Source: Myxococcota bacterium
GTDB lineage: Bacteria > Myxococcota_A > UBA796 > UBA9615 > JAKLKC01
DNA: 64,000 bases
NCBI GenBank assembly: GCA_023150875.1
Contig: JAKLKC010000025.1
Location: forward strand, 25,255 to 89,254
Direction: 5' to 3'
Numbering within the stretch: position 1 is the first letter of the stretch; each line of letters opens with the position of its first letter. The translations under genes were made by a program, and so were the position numbers. The notes under the pieces were generated by a model. It had not been told where the DNA came from. It saw only the letters and a list, made by a program, of their open reading frames with translations, and made no database searches. Below are positions 50,827 to 60,687 of this stretch, in pieces.

Positions 50827-51876
50827 GTGAGGCGGGCTTCCCTCGCCGATCCCCCGGGGGCGGTGCTGGCCGCCTGGGGGCTGGAGGCGGCGGCCCTCCA
50901 GCCCATCGGGATCGGGCTCATCAACCGCACCTGGCGTGCCCGGCGGGGGGGCGGCCCGGACCTGGCGCTCCAGCGCCTCCACCCCGTCTTCGCGGGGGAG
51001 GTGAACCTCGACATCGACGCGGTCACCCGGCACCTGGAGTCCCGGGGACTGCTCACCCCCCGGCTGGTGCCGACCCGGGAGGGCCGGGCCTGGCTGGAGT
51101 GCGACGGCGTGTGGCGCGCCCTGACCTGGGTGGAGGGCGCGGTGCGCACCGAGCTGCGGGACCCGGCCACGGCGGCGGCGGCGGGGAGGCGCGTGGGGAT
51201 CTTCCACCGGGCGGTCGCGGACCTGGAGTGGGAGTTCCGCTTCACCCGCGCCGGCGTCCACGACACCGCCCGCCACCTGGCCCGGCTGGCGGGGGCGCTG
51301 GGGGCCCACGCGGGCCACCCCGAGCTTCCCCGGATCCGCCCCGTCGCCGAGGCGATCCTGGAGCATGCCGCCACGCTCCCCCCCCTTCCCGACGCCCCGA
51401 GGCGGGTGATCCACGGGGACCTCAAGGTCTCCAACCTGCTCTTCGACGAAGGGGGGGCCGAGGCGGTGGCCCTGGTGGACCTGGACACGCTCGGGCGGGG
51501 GCTGCTGGCCCACGAGATGGGGGACGCCTTCCGCTCGTGGTGCAACCCCGCCGGGGAGAGCGCCGAGGGGGCGGCCATCGACGTGGCCCTCTTCGAGGCG
51601 GCGGTCCGGGGCTGGGCGGAGCCGATGGCGGGGACGGTGGAGGCCGTCGAGCGGGACAGCCTGGCCCTCGGCACCGAGACCATCGCCCTGGAGCTGGCCA
51701 GCCGGTTCGCCACCGACGCCCTGGAAGACACCTACTTCGGCTGGGACGAGGGGCGCTTCCCCTCCCGGTCCGCCCACAACCGGGTCCGGGCCGCCTCCCA
51801 GCTCTCCCTGGCAGGATCGGTGCGGGCGCGGCGGGGGGAGCTGGAGGGGATCGTCCGGAGGGCGTTCCCGAGGTGA
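50827..51876 (+). CDS. Aminoglycoside phosphotransferase-family sugar/choline kinase
   Basis: 349 aa APH/choline-kinase fold. The catalytic loop is VIHGDLKVSNLLFD (HGDxxxxN) and the metal-binding DxD is LVDLDTLGRG. N-lobe PIGIGLINRTWRA carries the nucleotide-binding glycines. Overall length and the C-terminal QLSLAGSVRARRGELEGIV helix resemble sugar 1-kinases such as N-acetylhexosamine kinase or homoserine/choline kinases. GTG at 50827. The TIR-domain gene follows 133 bases downstream. A sugar 1-phosphate could feed nucleotide-sugar synthesis for the glycan cluster at 53-59 kb, but that link is only by proximity. Confidence 0.8.
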   Translation: MRRASLADPPGAVLAAWGLEAAALQPIGIGLINRTWRARRGGGPDLALQRLHPVFAGEVNLDIDAVTRHLESRGLLTPRLVPTREGRAWLECDGVWRALTWVEGAVRTELRDPATAAAAGRRVGIFHRAVADLEWEFRFTRAGVHDTARHLARLAGALGAHAGHPELPRIRPVAEAILEHAATLPPLPDAPRRVIHGDLKVSNLLFDEGGAEAVALVDLDTLGRGLLAHEMGDAFRSWCNPAGESAEGAAIDVALFEAAVRGWAEPMAGTVEAVERDSLALGTETIALELASRFATDALEDTYFGWDEGRFPSRSAHNRVRAASQLSLAGSVRARRGELEGIVRRAFPR

Positions 51877-52009
51877 AGCGCGGGCTCGCCCCCCTTCGCT
51901 GCACGGGACCGCTTGAAGCGGCACGCGCTCCGGGGTAGGACGGGGGCGCGCCCGGCCCGGGGCGGGGCGGCCGCGACCGCCCGCTCCGGCGGGACCCAGG
52001 AGGATCGCC

Positions 52010-52744
52010 TTGGACGCAAATCGCCCCGTCCGCGCCGCCGTCGTCTACGCCCCGGAGGACCGGGACGCCCGGGAGGCGCTGCGCTCCCGCCTGGACGACC
52101 TCGTCCGGGGCGGGAAGCTGGAGCTGGCGGACGGCGGCGAGGACGCGGTGGACGGCGCCCTGGCCGGAGCGGACCTGGTGGTGGTGCTGGCGTCCGCCCA
52201 CGGCCTCGCCCGGGCCCGGGCCCTGGGGGAGGCGCTGGACGAGGTGGAGGCGAGGCTGGAGGCGGGGCGGGCGTGGATCCTGCCGGTGCTGGTGGAGGAC
52301 GTGGACCTGGACGGCGTGGCCTGGCGCTCGACCCCCCTGGGACGGGTGCCGGTCTTCCCGCGGAACCTGCAGGCGGTGTCGGCCCAGCGATCCTCGCACG
52401 CCGCCTGGGAGGAGGTGGCCCGGGAGGTGCGGCGTCTGGTGGTGGACCGGTGGGACGGCGCGACCTGGCGTCCCCTGCCCCGCTCCCTGGCGATGGCCCT
52501 GCGCGCCGACGCCGACGGCCCGTACATGCGCCAGCTCCTCCACCTGGTGGCCGCCCGGGAGACGGCCCTGGAGGCGGGGGCCGATCCCACGGACGCCGAG
52601 GCGGCGCTGGAGTCCCTGCGGGAGGAGTGGCGCCTTCGGGCGAAGACGGAGGCCGGGGGAAGCCGGATCCGCTGGCGGCTGCTGTTCTACGTGGTGCTGC
52701 TGGCGGCGGTGTTCGCGGTGTGGGGCTGGGCGCGGAAGGGGTGA
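52010..52744 (+). CDS. TIR-like domain protein with C-terminal membrane anchor
   Basis: 244 aa. The N-terminal 140 residues fit a bacterial TIR domain: AAVVYAPEDRDAREALRSRL, GADLVVVLASAHGLA, AWILPVLVEDVDLDG and AAWEEVAREVRRLV, in the order of the TIR_2 group. The helix that usually carries the NADase Glu reads ARALGEALDEVEARLEAG; a Glu is present but shifted by one place, so activity is uncertain. A transmembrane helix lies at about 219-238 (LLFYVVLLAAVFAVWGWA), placing the domain on the cytosolic side. TTG at 52010 with AGGAGGATCG upstream. TIR domains act in phage defence or as signalling adaptors; no partner gene is adjacent. Confidence 0.72.
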   Translation: MDANRPVRAAVVYAPEDRDAREALRSRLDDLVRGGKLELADGGEDAVDGALAGADLVVVLASAHGLARARALGEALDEVEARLEAGRAWILPVLVEDVDLDGVAWRSTPLGRVPVFPRNLQAVSAQRSSHAAWEEVAREVRRLVVDRWDGATWRPLPRSLAMALRADADGPYMRQLLHLVAARETALEAGADPTDAEAALESLREEWRLRAKTEAGGSRIRWRLLFYVVLLAAVFAVWGWARKG

Positions 52745-52772
52745 GGGGGCGCGCCGGGGCGCACCGGCCCCT

Positions 52773-53069
52773 TCACGTGGCGGGGCGGGCCTCCCGGGCG
52801 CGCTCGTTCGACAGCCACCTCACGATGTCGTCGGACTCGTACATCGGCTGGCCGTCGATCACCAGGCACGGCACCTGGACCTTGCCCCCGATCTGCTTGA
52901 GCTCCTGCCGGTAGCGGGGCTCCTGGCCGATGTCGCGGTACTCCACGGCGGCGCCGATGCGGTCGATGTACCGGACGACCTTCGCGCAGTAGGGGCAGTC
53001 CTCCCGGGTGTACAGGATCAGCCGGTGGGTCGGGTGGTGGGGAGAGCCCCGACCGGAGGCGGACGCCAT
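52773..53069 (-). CDS. Glutaredoxin-like protein
   Basis: 98 aa. The active site CPYC lies in TREDCPYCAKVVRYIDRIG, followed by VQVPCLVIDGQPMYESDDIVRWL with the cis-Pro (VPC) and GG-type glutathione site. The ATG at 53069 has GGGAGG 4 bases upstream. An alternative start at 53234 would add 55 residues and overlap the membrane glycosyltransferase gene by 14 bases with its own good ribosome site; the extra part is Arg/Ala-rich and may be genuine. Last gene of the long minus-strand glycan run. Role: glutathione-dependent disulfide reduction. Confidence 0.88.
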   Translation of the reverse strand: MASASGRGSPHHPTHRLILYTREDCPYCAKVVRYIDRIGAAVEYRDIGQEPRYRQELKQIGGKVQVPCLVIDGQPMYESDDIVRWLSNERAREARPAT

Positions 53070-53220
53070 CGTGCCTCCCGCTTCGCCCGGTCTCGCCGCG
53101 GAGTCCGATCCCGGGGCTGCAACGCCCGCGCCGCGGCCCTCCGCCGACCCCGTCCGGGACGGGGCGAGGGCCGCCACCCGCGCCGCGACCCGCCGGAGCA
53201 GGCCGCCCCCCGCCTTCGAG

Positions 53221-55035
53221 TCACTCCGATCCATCCGCCGCCTCCTCTCGCGTCTCCTCGGCCTCCCCGGACGTGCCGGGGAGTTCAGTCTCGGGCCCCG
53301 GCGCCCCGTACGCCACCCAGGACGCCGCCCGCCGCAACCGCCGGGCCGGTACTTCCTGGGCCGCGGAGGCGATCAGGAACCCGTCGGGATGGCGGGCGAA
53401 GAAGGCCGCCTCCTCGCCGGGGGACAGGATCCACAATGGATTCGGGACCTTCCAGAACAGGCTGTAATAGGCCCGCCCCCGGGACGCCTTTCGATCCACC
53501 AGGACCGCGAGCGCCGCATCCGGCCTCTCGGCGACGGGGGGCACCCTCAGGATCCGAGGGGTGGCCCGCTCCCGCTGCCGCGACAGGTCCACCTCGCGGC
53601 CCACGCCGGCCAGCGCCAGGAGCCACGCCAGGGGCAGCACGACCCCCAGGGCGGCGCTGCCCCGCCACCGCCCCCCCGCGGCGGCCCCGGCCCCCACCGC
53701 CACCGCCACGACCGTCAGCGCGGCGAGGGCCCAGGGCCCGGACGAAGCGCCCCGGTCCACGAGCCAGTCCACGAGGTACACCACCCTCGCCCCCTTGATG
53801 CGCGTCACCTCCCCCGCCAGGGGGGCGAGGAGGCCGGCGCCGGCGATCCACAGGGCCAGCCGCCGGGGGCTGCCTCCCCCCGGGCCCAGGGCCCAGGCGG
53901 ACGCCGCCGCCGCCGCGGCGAGGAGGGGCACCTCCACGGGATCGAGGTAGCGCGGGTAGAGGTGGTAGAACACCGGGTGGCCGAAGTGGTGGAGGATGTG
54001 GGCCGAGGTCAGGGCCACCCCGCCCAGGGTCACCAGCAGCACGAACGCCGACGTCGCCAGCAGCGGCGCGGGCATGGCGCGGGAGGGATCCCGGCGGCGG
54101 GCCGCCGCCAGGGCGAGGGAGGCCGCCAGCACCGCCGGCGCGCCGGCGGTGAGCAGCACCAGGTAGGCGGACTGCCGGGCGAGGGTCGGCACGGCGCCGT
54201 GGAGGATCCCGTCCCCGGTGGACAGGGCCCGGAGCAGGGCCGAGGCGTGCCGCTCCGCGGCGCCGTCGGAGTAGGGCTGGACGAAGGTCCCCTGGGCCGC
54301 GAGGACCCCCGCCTCGGGCAGGGCGCCGAGGGCGAAGCCCCCCGCCACCAGGGCCAGGCGGCGGAGCCCCCGGAGGGCGCCGGGTGAGCCGGCCCGCCGC
54401 GAGCCCAGCGCCCAGGCGACCCCCAGCAGTGACGCCGCGGCCACGGGCACGACGCCGAAGCGCCGGGTGACGAGGCCCAGGCCCAGGGTGGCGCCGAAGG
54501 CGAGCCAGGCCCAACCCCGGTCCCGGGCCACCGCGGCGGCCAGGGCGGCGACCCCGGCGATCCCGACGGCGGCGTACAGGACCTCGCTCTGGGGCACGAG
54601 GTGGTGCAGGAAGAGGGCGGGGGCGAGCTGCGCGAAGGCGGCGAAGCGCACCGCCCTCGCCCTCCCCCCGAGGGGACCCTCGAGCCACCCCGGGAGCAGG
54701 GCGCACGCCGCCGAGGTCGCCGCGGAGGCGAGCAGGTACAGGGCGGGGAAGAGCAGGTCCGGCCGGCCGAGGGCCACCGCGGGGAGGGCGAACAGCGGGT
54801 AGCCCGGCGGGTAGGGCCGGTGGACCAGGGAGCCGTACCACCCCCGCTGGAGCAGGTTGTGGGCGACCTCCAGGTAGACGTTGGCGTCGAGCTGGGGGGA
54901 GTAGAGGAAGTCCCGTCCCAGGGCCAGCACCGCCGCCGCCTTCACCACCGCCAGGGCCAGGAAGAGGCGCCAGGCGCGGCGGATCTCCGGGAGGGCGTAG
55001 GACGTCGTCGGAGGCGGGGAGGAGGCGGCACTCAT
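53221..55035 (-). CDS. GT39/ArnT-like polytopic glycosyltransferase
   Basis: 604 aa with about 10-11 transmembrane segments from residue 20 to 460. The N-terminal loop between the first and second helices carries DANVYLEVAHNLLQRGWYG and PYPPGYP, the acidic D(x)n loop and PPxxP-type motif of lipid-linked sugar transferases (PMT/ArnT/GT39). The soluble C-terminal part (about 480-604) has YSLFWKVPNPLWILS. The start is ATG at 55035. It lies 16 bases downstream of the epimerase and likely transfers a sugar from undecaprenyl carrier to lipid A, protein or polysaccharide in the periplasm. Family assignment is moderate; topology is clear. Confidence 0.78.
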   Translation of the reverse strand: MSAASSPPPTTSYALPEIRRAWRLFLALAVVKAAAVLALGRDFLYSPQLDANVYLEVAHNLLQRGWYGSLVHRPYPPGYPLFALPAVALGRPDLLFPALYLLASAATSAACALLPGWLEGPLGGRARAVRFAAFAQLAPALFLHHLVPQSEVLYAAVGIAGVAALAAAVARDRGWAWLAFGATLGLGLVTRRFGVVPVAAASLLGVAWALGSRRAGSPGALRGLRRLALVAGGFALGALPEAGVLAAQGTFVQPYSDGAAERHASALLRALSTGDGILHGAVPTLARQSAYLVLLTAGAPAVLAASLALAAARRRDPSRAMPAPLLATSAFVLLVTLGGVALTSAHILHHFGHPVFYHLYPRYLDPVEVPLLAAAAAASAWALGPGGGSPRRLALWIAGAGLLAPLAGEVTRIKGARVVYLVDWLVDRGASSGPWALAALTVVAVAVGAGAAAGGRWRGSAALGVVLPLAWLLALAGVGREVDLSRQRERATPRILRVPPVAERPDAALAVLVDRKASRGRAYYSLFWKVPNPLWILSPGEEAAFFARHPDGFLIASAAQEVPARRLRRAASWVAYGAPGPETELPGTSGEAEETREEAADGSE

Positions 55036-55051
55036 GGGACGCGGGACGATA

Positions 55052-56008
55052 TCACCCCGTCCCCTCGAACCAGCGCACCGTCTCGCCGATCCCCCGCTCC
55101 ACGGTGAAGGGGGGGGTCCAGCCGAGGGCGCTCCGGAGGGCGGTGTCGTCGACCTGGAGGGAGTCCAGGAGGCGGGAGACGACGGCGGAGCGGCCCAGGA
55201 CGGCGGCCGAGCGGCGAAGGAGGGGGGGAGGCACGGGGAAGAGGCGGGCGGGGCGGCCCTGGGCCGCGGCGATGGCCCGGATCAGGGCCGGGGTGGAGAG
55301 GTCCTCGCCGTCCCGGACGAGGAAGGTGCGGCCCGCTGCCGCCTCGTGGGTGGCGCAGCGCACCAGTGCGTCGGCGAGGTTCCCGGCGTAGACCAGGCTG
55401 CGCCGGTTCTCCACCGCCGCCAGGGGCAGGGGGAGCGCCCGGCGGCACAGGCGGAGCAGGGTCAGGAAGTTCCCCTTGACCCCGGGGCCGTAGACCAGCG
55501 GGGGGCGGAGCACCACCGCCTCCAACTCCCCGCGGGCGGCGACCTCGAACAGGGCCTCCTCCGCCTCCTGCTTGGAGACGCCGTAGGGATCGACGGGGGC
55601 GGGGGCGTCGGTCTCGCGGAAGGGGGTGCCCCGGGTCGCCTCGCCGTTCACCTTCACGCTGCTCGCCAGCACCATCCGGCGCACCCCCGCCGCCGCCGCC
55701 TGCTCCGCCAGGCGCCGCGTCCCCGCGGCGTTCACCCGGCGGAACTCGGCGAGGGGGTCCGCGGAACCGTCCCGCATCACGTGGACCCGGGCGGCGAGGT
55801 GCACCACCACGTCCACCCCCCGCAGCGCCTCCCGCCAGTCGGCCTCGGGGCCCAGGTCGGGGGCCCGGCGCGCCTCGGCCCCCACCGGGGCGGCCAGGGC
55901 CGACGCCTCCCGCACCGCCGCCAGGGGCGCGTGCCCCGCCGCCGCCAGCGCGGGGCACAGGGCCCGCCCCACGAAGCCGTTGGCGCCGGTGACGAGGATC
56001 CGGCTCAC
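55052..56008 (-). CDS. UDP-sugar 4-epimerase/SDR, WbpV-like
   Basis: 318 aa extended SDR: ILVTGANGFVGRAL nucleotide motif, LASSVKVNGE, the YGVSKQ catalytic YxxxK, RPPLVYGPGVKGNFLTLL, and ALGWTPPFTVERGIGETVRWF at the end. Family layout resembles WbpV/WcaG-like UDP-GlcNAc/GalNAc 4-epimerases that work with a WbpL-type initiating transferase. The GTG at 56008 overlaps the GT4 stop as GTGA. It produces the NDP-sugar used by the transferase genes directly upstream. Confidence 0.88.
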   Translation of the reverse strand: MSRILVTGANGFVGRALCPALAAAGHAPLAAVREASALAAPVGAEARRAPDLGPEADWREALRGVDVVVHLAARVHVMRDGSADPLAEFRRVNAAGTRRLAEQAAAAGVRRMVLASSVKVNGEATRGTPFRETDAPAPVDPYGVSKQEAEEALFEVAARGELEAVVLRPPLVYGPGVKGNFLTLLRLCRRALPLPLAAVENRRSLVYAGNLADALVRCATHEAAAGRTFLVRDGEDLSTPALIRAIAAAQGRPARLFPVPPPLLRRSAAVLGRSAVVSRLLDSLQVDDTALRSALGWTPPFTVERGIGETVRWFEGTG

Positions 56009-57288
56009 GCCGCCGTCCCCCGGGCGGCACCGGCGCCGGGGTCGATCCGCCCCGCGGCGTTCCCCCGGCCCGCGACCACGGCCTCCAGCACCCGGACCAT
56101 GTGCCGCGCCTGGTGCTCCCGGCTGTGGAGGGGGGCGGCGGCGAGGCTCCGTCCCGCCAGGTCCCCGCGCAACCCCTCGTCCTCCACCAGGCGCAGGGCG
56201 GCGGCGGCGAGGGCGGCGGGGTCCTCGGCCGCCACCCACAGGCCCGCCCCGTCGGCCTCCACGATCCGGCTCGCCTCCCCCTGGGGGGCCGCCAGCAGGA
56301 TGGGCTTGCCCATGCCCATGGCCTCGAAGATCTTCGAGGGGATCACCCCCGCGAAGAGGGGGGAGTCCTTGAGGTGGACCAGCGCCACGTCGCACAGGCT
56401 CCACACCTCGGGCATCCGCTCCTTGGGCTGGGACGGGCGGAACACCACGTTGTGGAGGCCCCGCCGCTCCGCGTCCGCCATCAGGACGTCCCGCTCGGCG
56501 CCGGCCCCCACCAGCAGGAAGCGGAGCCGGTCGTGGCCGCGGAGGCGCTCGGCGGCGTCCAGCACGTTCTTCAGGGCGTGGGCCATCCCGTGGGTCCCCA
56601 CGTAGCCGACGACGAAGCGGCCCTCCAGCCCCCACTCCCTCGCCAGGGCCTCCTCCCGCGGGCGGGGGGCGTAGCGGGAGAGGTCGACGCCGTTGACCAC
56701 CACCGCGACCTTGTCCCCCGGGATCCCCCGCTCCACCAGGTTCTCCTTGAAGGACCCGGTGAGGGCGACCACCGCCGCGGCGTCCCGGTACATGCGGAGC
56801 TCCAGGGCCTCCAGCGCCCGGAGGCCCGGGTTCTGGCGCATGGCGCCGACGGCGGCGATGGAGGCGGGCCACAGGTCCCCCAGCTCGAACACGAAGGGCA
56901 CGCGGCGGCCCGCGCCCAGCAGCCATCCGGCGACCGCGGCGAAGAACTGGGGGGAGGTGGCGACCACCACGTCGGGCCTCGCCTGCACGGCGCCGGCGGC
57001 GAGGCCCGTGGCCATGAAGCTCAGGAAGTCGGCGGTCCGCCGCGCCACCCCGCGGTTGGCGGCGACGTAGGTCTTCACCCGCACCACCCGGATCCCCGCG
57101 ACCTCCTCCACCCGGTACCAGTCGTTGCGGTAGCCGTCGAAGACCCGCCCGTGGGGGAAGTTGGGCGCGCAGGTGACCACGGTGACCTCGTGGCCCCAGC
57201 GGACCCAGTAGCAGGCCCGCTCGAAGACCCGGGTGGCGGCGGCGTTGGTCTCGGGGGGGAAGTTCTCGGTCAGGAACAGGATCTTCAT
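56005..57288 (-). CDS. Glycosyltransferase family 4 (WcaI/WbuB-like)
   Basis: 427 aa GT-B enzyme. KILFLTENFPPETNAAATRVFERA at the start is typical of the WbuB/WcaI clade; VVNGVDLSRY, FVVGYVGTHGMAHALKNVLDAAERL and the donor block KDSPLFAGVIPSKIFEAMGMGKP follow. It transfers a sugar to the lipid-linked primer on the cytosolic face of the inner membrane. ATG at 57288 overlaps the WbpL-like stop as ATGA, and its own stop overlaps the epimerase start. The exact sugar and linkage cannot be read. Confidence 0.9.
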   Translation of the reverse strand: MKILFLTENFPPETNAAATRVFERACYWVRWGHEVTVVTCAPNFPHGRVFDGYRNDWYRVEEVAGIRVVRVKTYVAANRGVARRTADFLSFMATGLAAGAVQARPDVVVATSPQFFAAVAGWLLGAGRRVPFVFELGDLWPASIAAVGAMRQNPGLRALEALELRMYRDAAAVVALTGSFKENLVERGIPGDKVAVVVNGVDLSRYAPRPREEALAREWGLEGRFVVGYVGTHGMAHALKNVLDAAERLRGHDRLRFLLVGAGAERDVLMADAERRGLHNVVFRPSQPKERMPEVWSLCDVALVHLKDSPLFAGVIPSKIFEAMGMGKPILLAAPQGEASRIVEADGAGLWVAAEDPAALAAAALRLVEDEGLRGDLAGRSLAAAPLHSREHQARHMVRVLEAVVAGRGNAAGRIDPGAGAARGTAA

Positions 57289-58316
57289 GGCGAGGGGTCC
57301 CGCGGCGCTCCCCGGGGCGGGACGGAGAGCCAGAGGAGCAGGGCCGCGACCACCGCCGCCGCCCCGGCCAGGGCCGGCCACGGCCAGCCCGCCGCCGCGA
57401 GCCCCGCCAGGGCCACCAGGGCGAGGTCGGCGGCCAGCACCGCGGCGGACACCGCGGCGTGGCTCCGCCCCGCCCGGACGGCCCGCTGGTAGAAGTGCTC
57501 CCGGTGGGGCTTCCACACCTTCTCGCCCCGGAGGCCCCGCCGGGCCAGGGTGAGGGTGGCGTCCACCAGGTAGTACAGGGGCAGGACGAGGGCCGCCGCC
57601 CACTGTCCCCGGGCGGCCAGGACCAGCAGCAGCCAGCCCAGCAGGAACCCCAGGGGCACGCTGCCCACGTCCCCGAGGAAGATCCGCGCCGGGTGCCAGT
57701 TCCACCGCAGGAAGCCCAGCGCGCAGGCGGCGATGACCACCCCGTAGGCGGGAAGGGGCCCCCCCAGGCCGGCGACGAAGGCCACCCCGGCGACCCCCGC
57801 GCCGATGGACGCGGTCTCGACGCCGGTGATCCCGTCGATCCCGTCCATGAAGTTGTACAGGTTCACGAACCACACCCAGGCCAGGCCCGCCACCACCACG
57901 TCCAGGGAGCGGGGCAGCAGGCCTCCCAGGTAGGGTCCGGCCTCCCCCATGGCGACCAGGGTGGCCGCCACCGCCCCCACCTGCACCAGCAGGCGCGAGA
58001 GGGGCGAGAGGCCGCCGACGTCGTCCAGCCAGGAGAGGGCCCCCAGGGCCAGGGCAGCGGCGAGGGCGAACCCGGCGCCCGGAGCCGGAGCCTCGGCGGC
58101 GAGCGAGAGGGCGCCCCAGGCGGGGATCAGCACCAGGACCACGGCGAGCCCGCCGCCCCGGGGGGTGGGTACGGTGTGGCTGCTGCGCTCGTTGGGAAGG
58201 TCCAGGACCGCGCGCCGCCGCAGGTAGCCCAGGACCCCCCGGGTGGCCACCGACGTCGCGGCGGCGATCCCCGCGCCCAGGACCGCGAGACCCCACCAGG
58301 GCAGGGTGGCGCTCAT
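57285..58316 (-). CDS. Undecaprenyl-phosphate glycosyl-1-phosphate transferase, WecA/WbpL-like
   Basis: 343 aa, about 10 transmembrane helices, MraY/WecA superfamily. Motifs: DLPNERSSHTVPTPRGGG at the first cytosolic loop, LSWLDDVGGLS (the DDxxG Mg site), NLYNFMDGIDG, and FLGDVGSVPLGFLLG. HREHFYQR, the H-x-x-H-x-x-x-R sugar-phosphate motif, is in the WbpL rather than WecA form. It places the first sugar-1-phosphate (GlcNAc/FucNAc-type) on undecaprenyl phosphate. ATG at 58316. It follows the methyltransferase by 31 bases. Confidence 0.92.
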   Translation of the reverse strand: MSATLPWWGLAVLGAGIAAATSVATRGVLGYLRRRAVLDLPNERSSHTVPTPRGGGLAVVLVLIPAWGALSLAAEAPAPGAGFALAAALALGALSWLDDVGGLSPLSRLLVQVGAVAATLVAMGEAGPYLGGLLPRSLDVVVAGLAWVWFVNLYNFMDGIDGITGVETASIGAGVAGVAFVAGLGGPLPAYGVVIAACALGFLRWNWHPARIFLGDVGSVPLGFLLGWLLLVLAARGQWAAALVLPLYYLVDATLTLARRGLRGEKVWKPHREHFYQRAVRAGRSHAAVSAAVLAADLALVALAGLAAAGWPWPALAGAAAVVAALLLWLSVPPRGAPRDPSP

Positions 58317-58347
58317 GGTGCGGGAGCCGGGGGGAAGGCCACGCCCC

Positions 58348-59076
58348 TCACGCCCCCTTGGGCCTCTCCGCCCGGATCCGCAGGGAGCCGATCTCCCGGC
58401 GCCAGCGCAGCAGGTCCTCGCGGGTGGGGAAGTCCCCCCGGGGGAAGGCCCAGTCCGCGGGCACGTCCCGGGGATCGGTCAGCCGATCGGCCCGGACGGC
58501 CTGGAAGCCGGCCCCCTGGAACCGCTCCACCCACTCCGCCTCCCGGAGCAGGTGCATCGGCAGGCCGACCTTCTCGGGCCAGCGGTGGCAGTAGCGGTTC
58601 TCGTAGAAGAAGTCCACCACGCAGGCGACCTGGCCCCCGGGGGCCATCACCCGGTGCAGCTCCGCCAGCGCCCGCTCCAGGTCGGGGGCGTAGTACAGGG
58701 CCTCCATGGAGAAGGCGTGGTGGAAGGAGGCGCCGGGGAAGGGCAGCAGGTCGAAGGCTGCCCGGACGAAGAGCGCGTTGGGGGCCTCCTTCGAGCGGGC
58801 CAGCGCCAGCCCCAGCATGCGCTCGCTGAGGTCCACCCCGACCGCCACCCCGGGGGCGCAGCGGGTGGCGAGGTAGCGGGCGGCGTAGCCGTTCCCGCAG
58901 CCCAGGTCCAGGCAGCGCTCCCCCGGCCGGACCGGCAGGTCGTCCAGGGCCTGTCGGGCGGTGGGCCAGTGGCCGGCCTCCATGCCCTCCCCCCGGCCCG
59001 ATCCCGCCCAGTCGTCGAAGACCCGGGCGATCCCCGCCTCGCCCTCCGGCGCGGGATCTCCCTCCCCCGATCCCAT
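58348..59076 (-). CDS. Class I SAM-dependent methyltransferase (UbiE-like)
   Basis: 242 aa. Motif I CLDLGCGNGYAARYLA, motif II VAVGVDLSERML, and FDLLPFPGASFHHAFSMEALYYAPD with the post-I acidic and central VxxPGG-type APGGQVACVVDFFYEN. The overall class is certain; the substrate could be a sugar or lipid of the glycan unit, or a quinone-like compound. The ATG at 59076 follows enolase by 17 bases, so it is likely in the same operon. Confidence 0.85.
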   Translation of the reverse strand: MGSGEGDPAPEGEAGIARVFDDWAGSGRGEGMEAGHWPTARQALDDLPVRPGERCLDLGCGNGYAARYLATRCAPGVAVGVDLSERMLGLALARSKEAPNALFVRAAFDLLPFPGASFHHAFSMEALYYAPDLERALAELHRVMAPGGQVACVVDFFYENRYCHRWPEKVGLPMHLLREAEWVERFQGAGFQAVRADRLTDPRDVPADWAFPRGDFPTREDLLRWRREIGSLRIRAERPKGA

Positions 59077-59093
59077 GCTTCCAGGCCCGGGTT

Positions 59094-60563
<1,470 letters not shown>

Positions 60564-60605
60564 TCAAGACGGACGGGGCCGGGAGGCGCGGCGGGCCCAT
60601 GGCGG

Positions 60606-60635
60606 CTAAATGTAAAAGTGTAGGTGCCTGACACC
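60606..60635. repeat. AT-rich patch with GGTGCCTGACACC inverted repeat
   Basis: Within the eno-menB divergent gap, an A/T-rich run (60606-60622) abuts GGTGCCTGACACC (60623-60635), an inverted repeat with GGTG/CACC arms. The AT-rich part is foreign to the local base composition. The motif looks like one of the small dispersed repeats common in bacteria of this kind. Only one copy is visible in the window, so 'repeat' is a suspicion. It could also be a promoter or operator between the two genes. Confidence 0.35.
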
Positions 60636-60687
60636 CTTGATCGGGGGGCGGCGATGGCCCACGCTGGGGCGCCCGAGGAGGATCGCC

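Noticed and set aside
46613..50830. Plus-strand open frame of about 1400 codons
   Set aside because: Runs in a second frame through the sulfatase-TPR gene and antisense to the TPR gene; its translation is low-complexity Pro/Gly/Arg with no motif.
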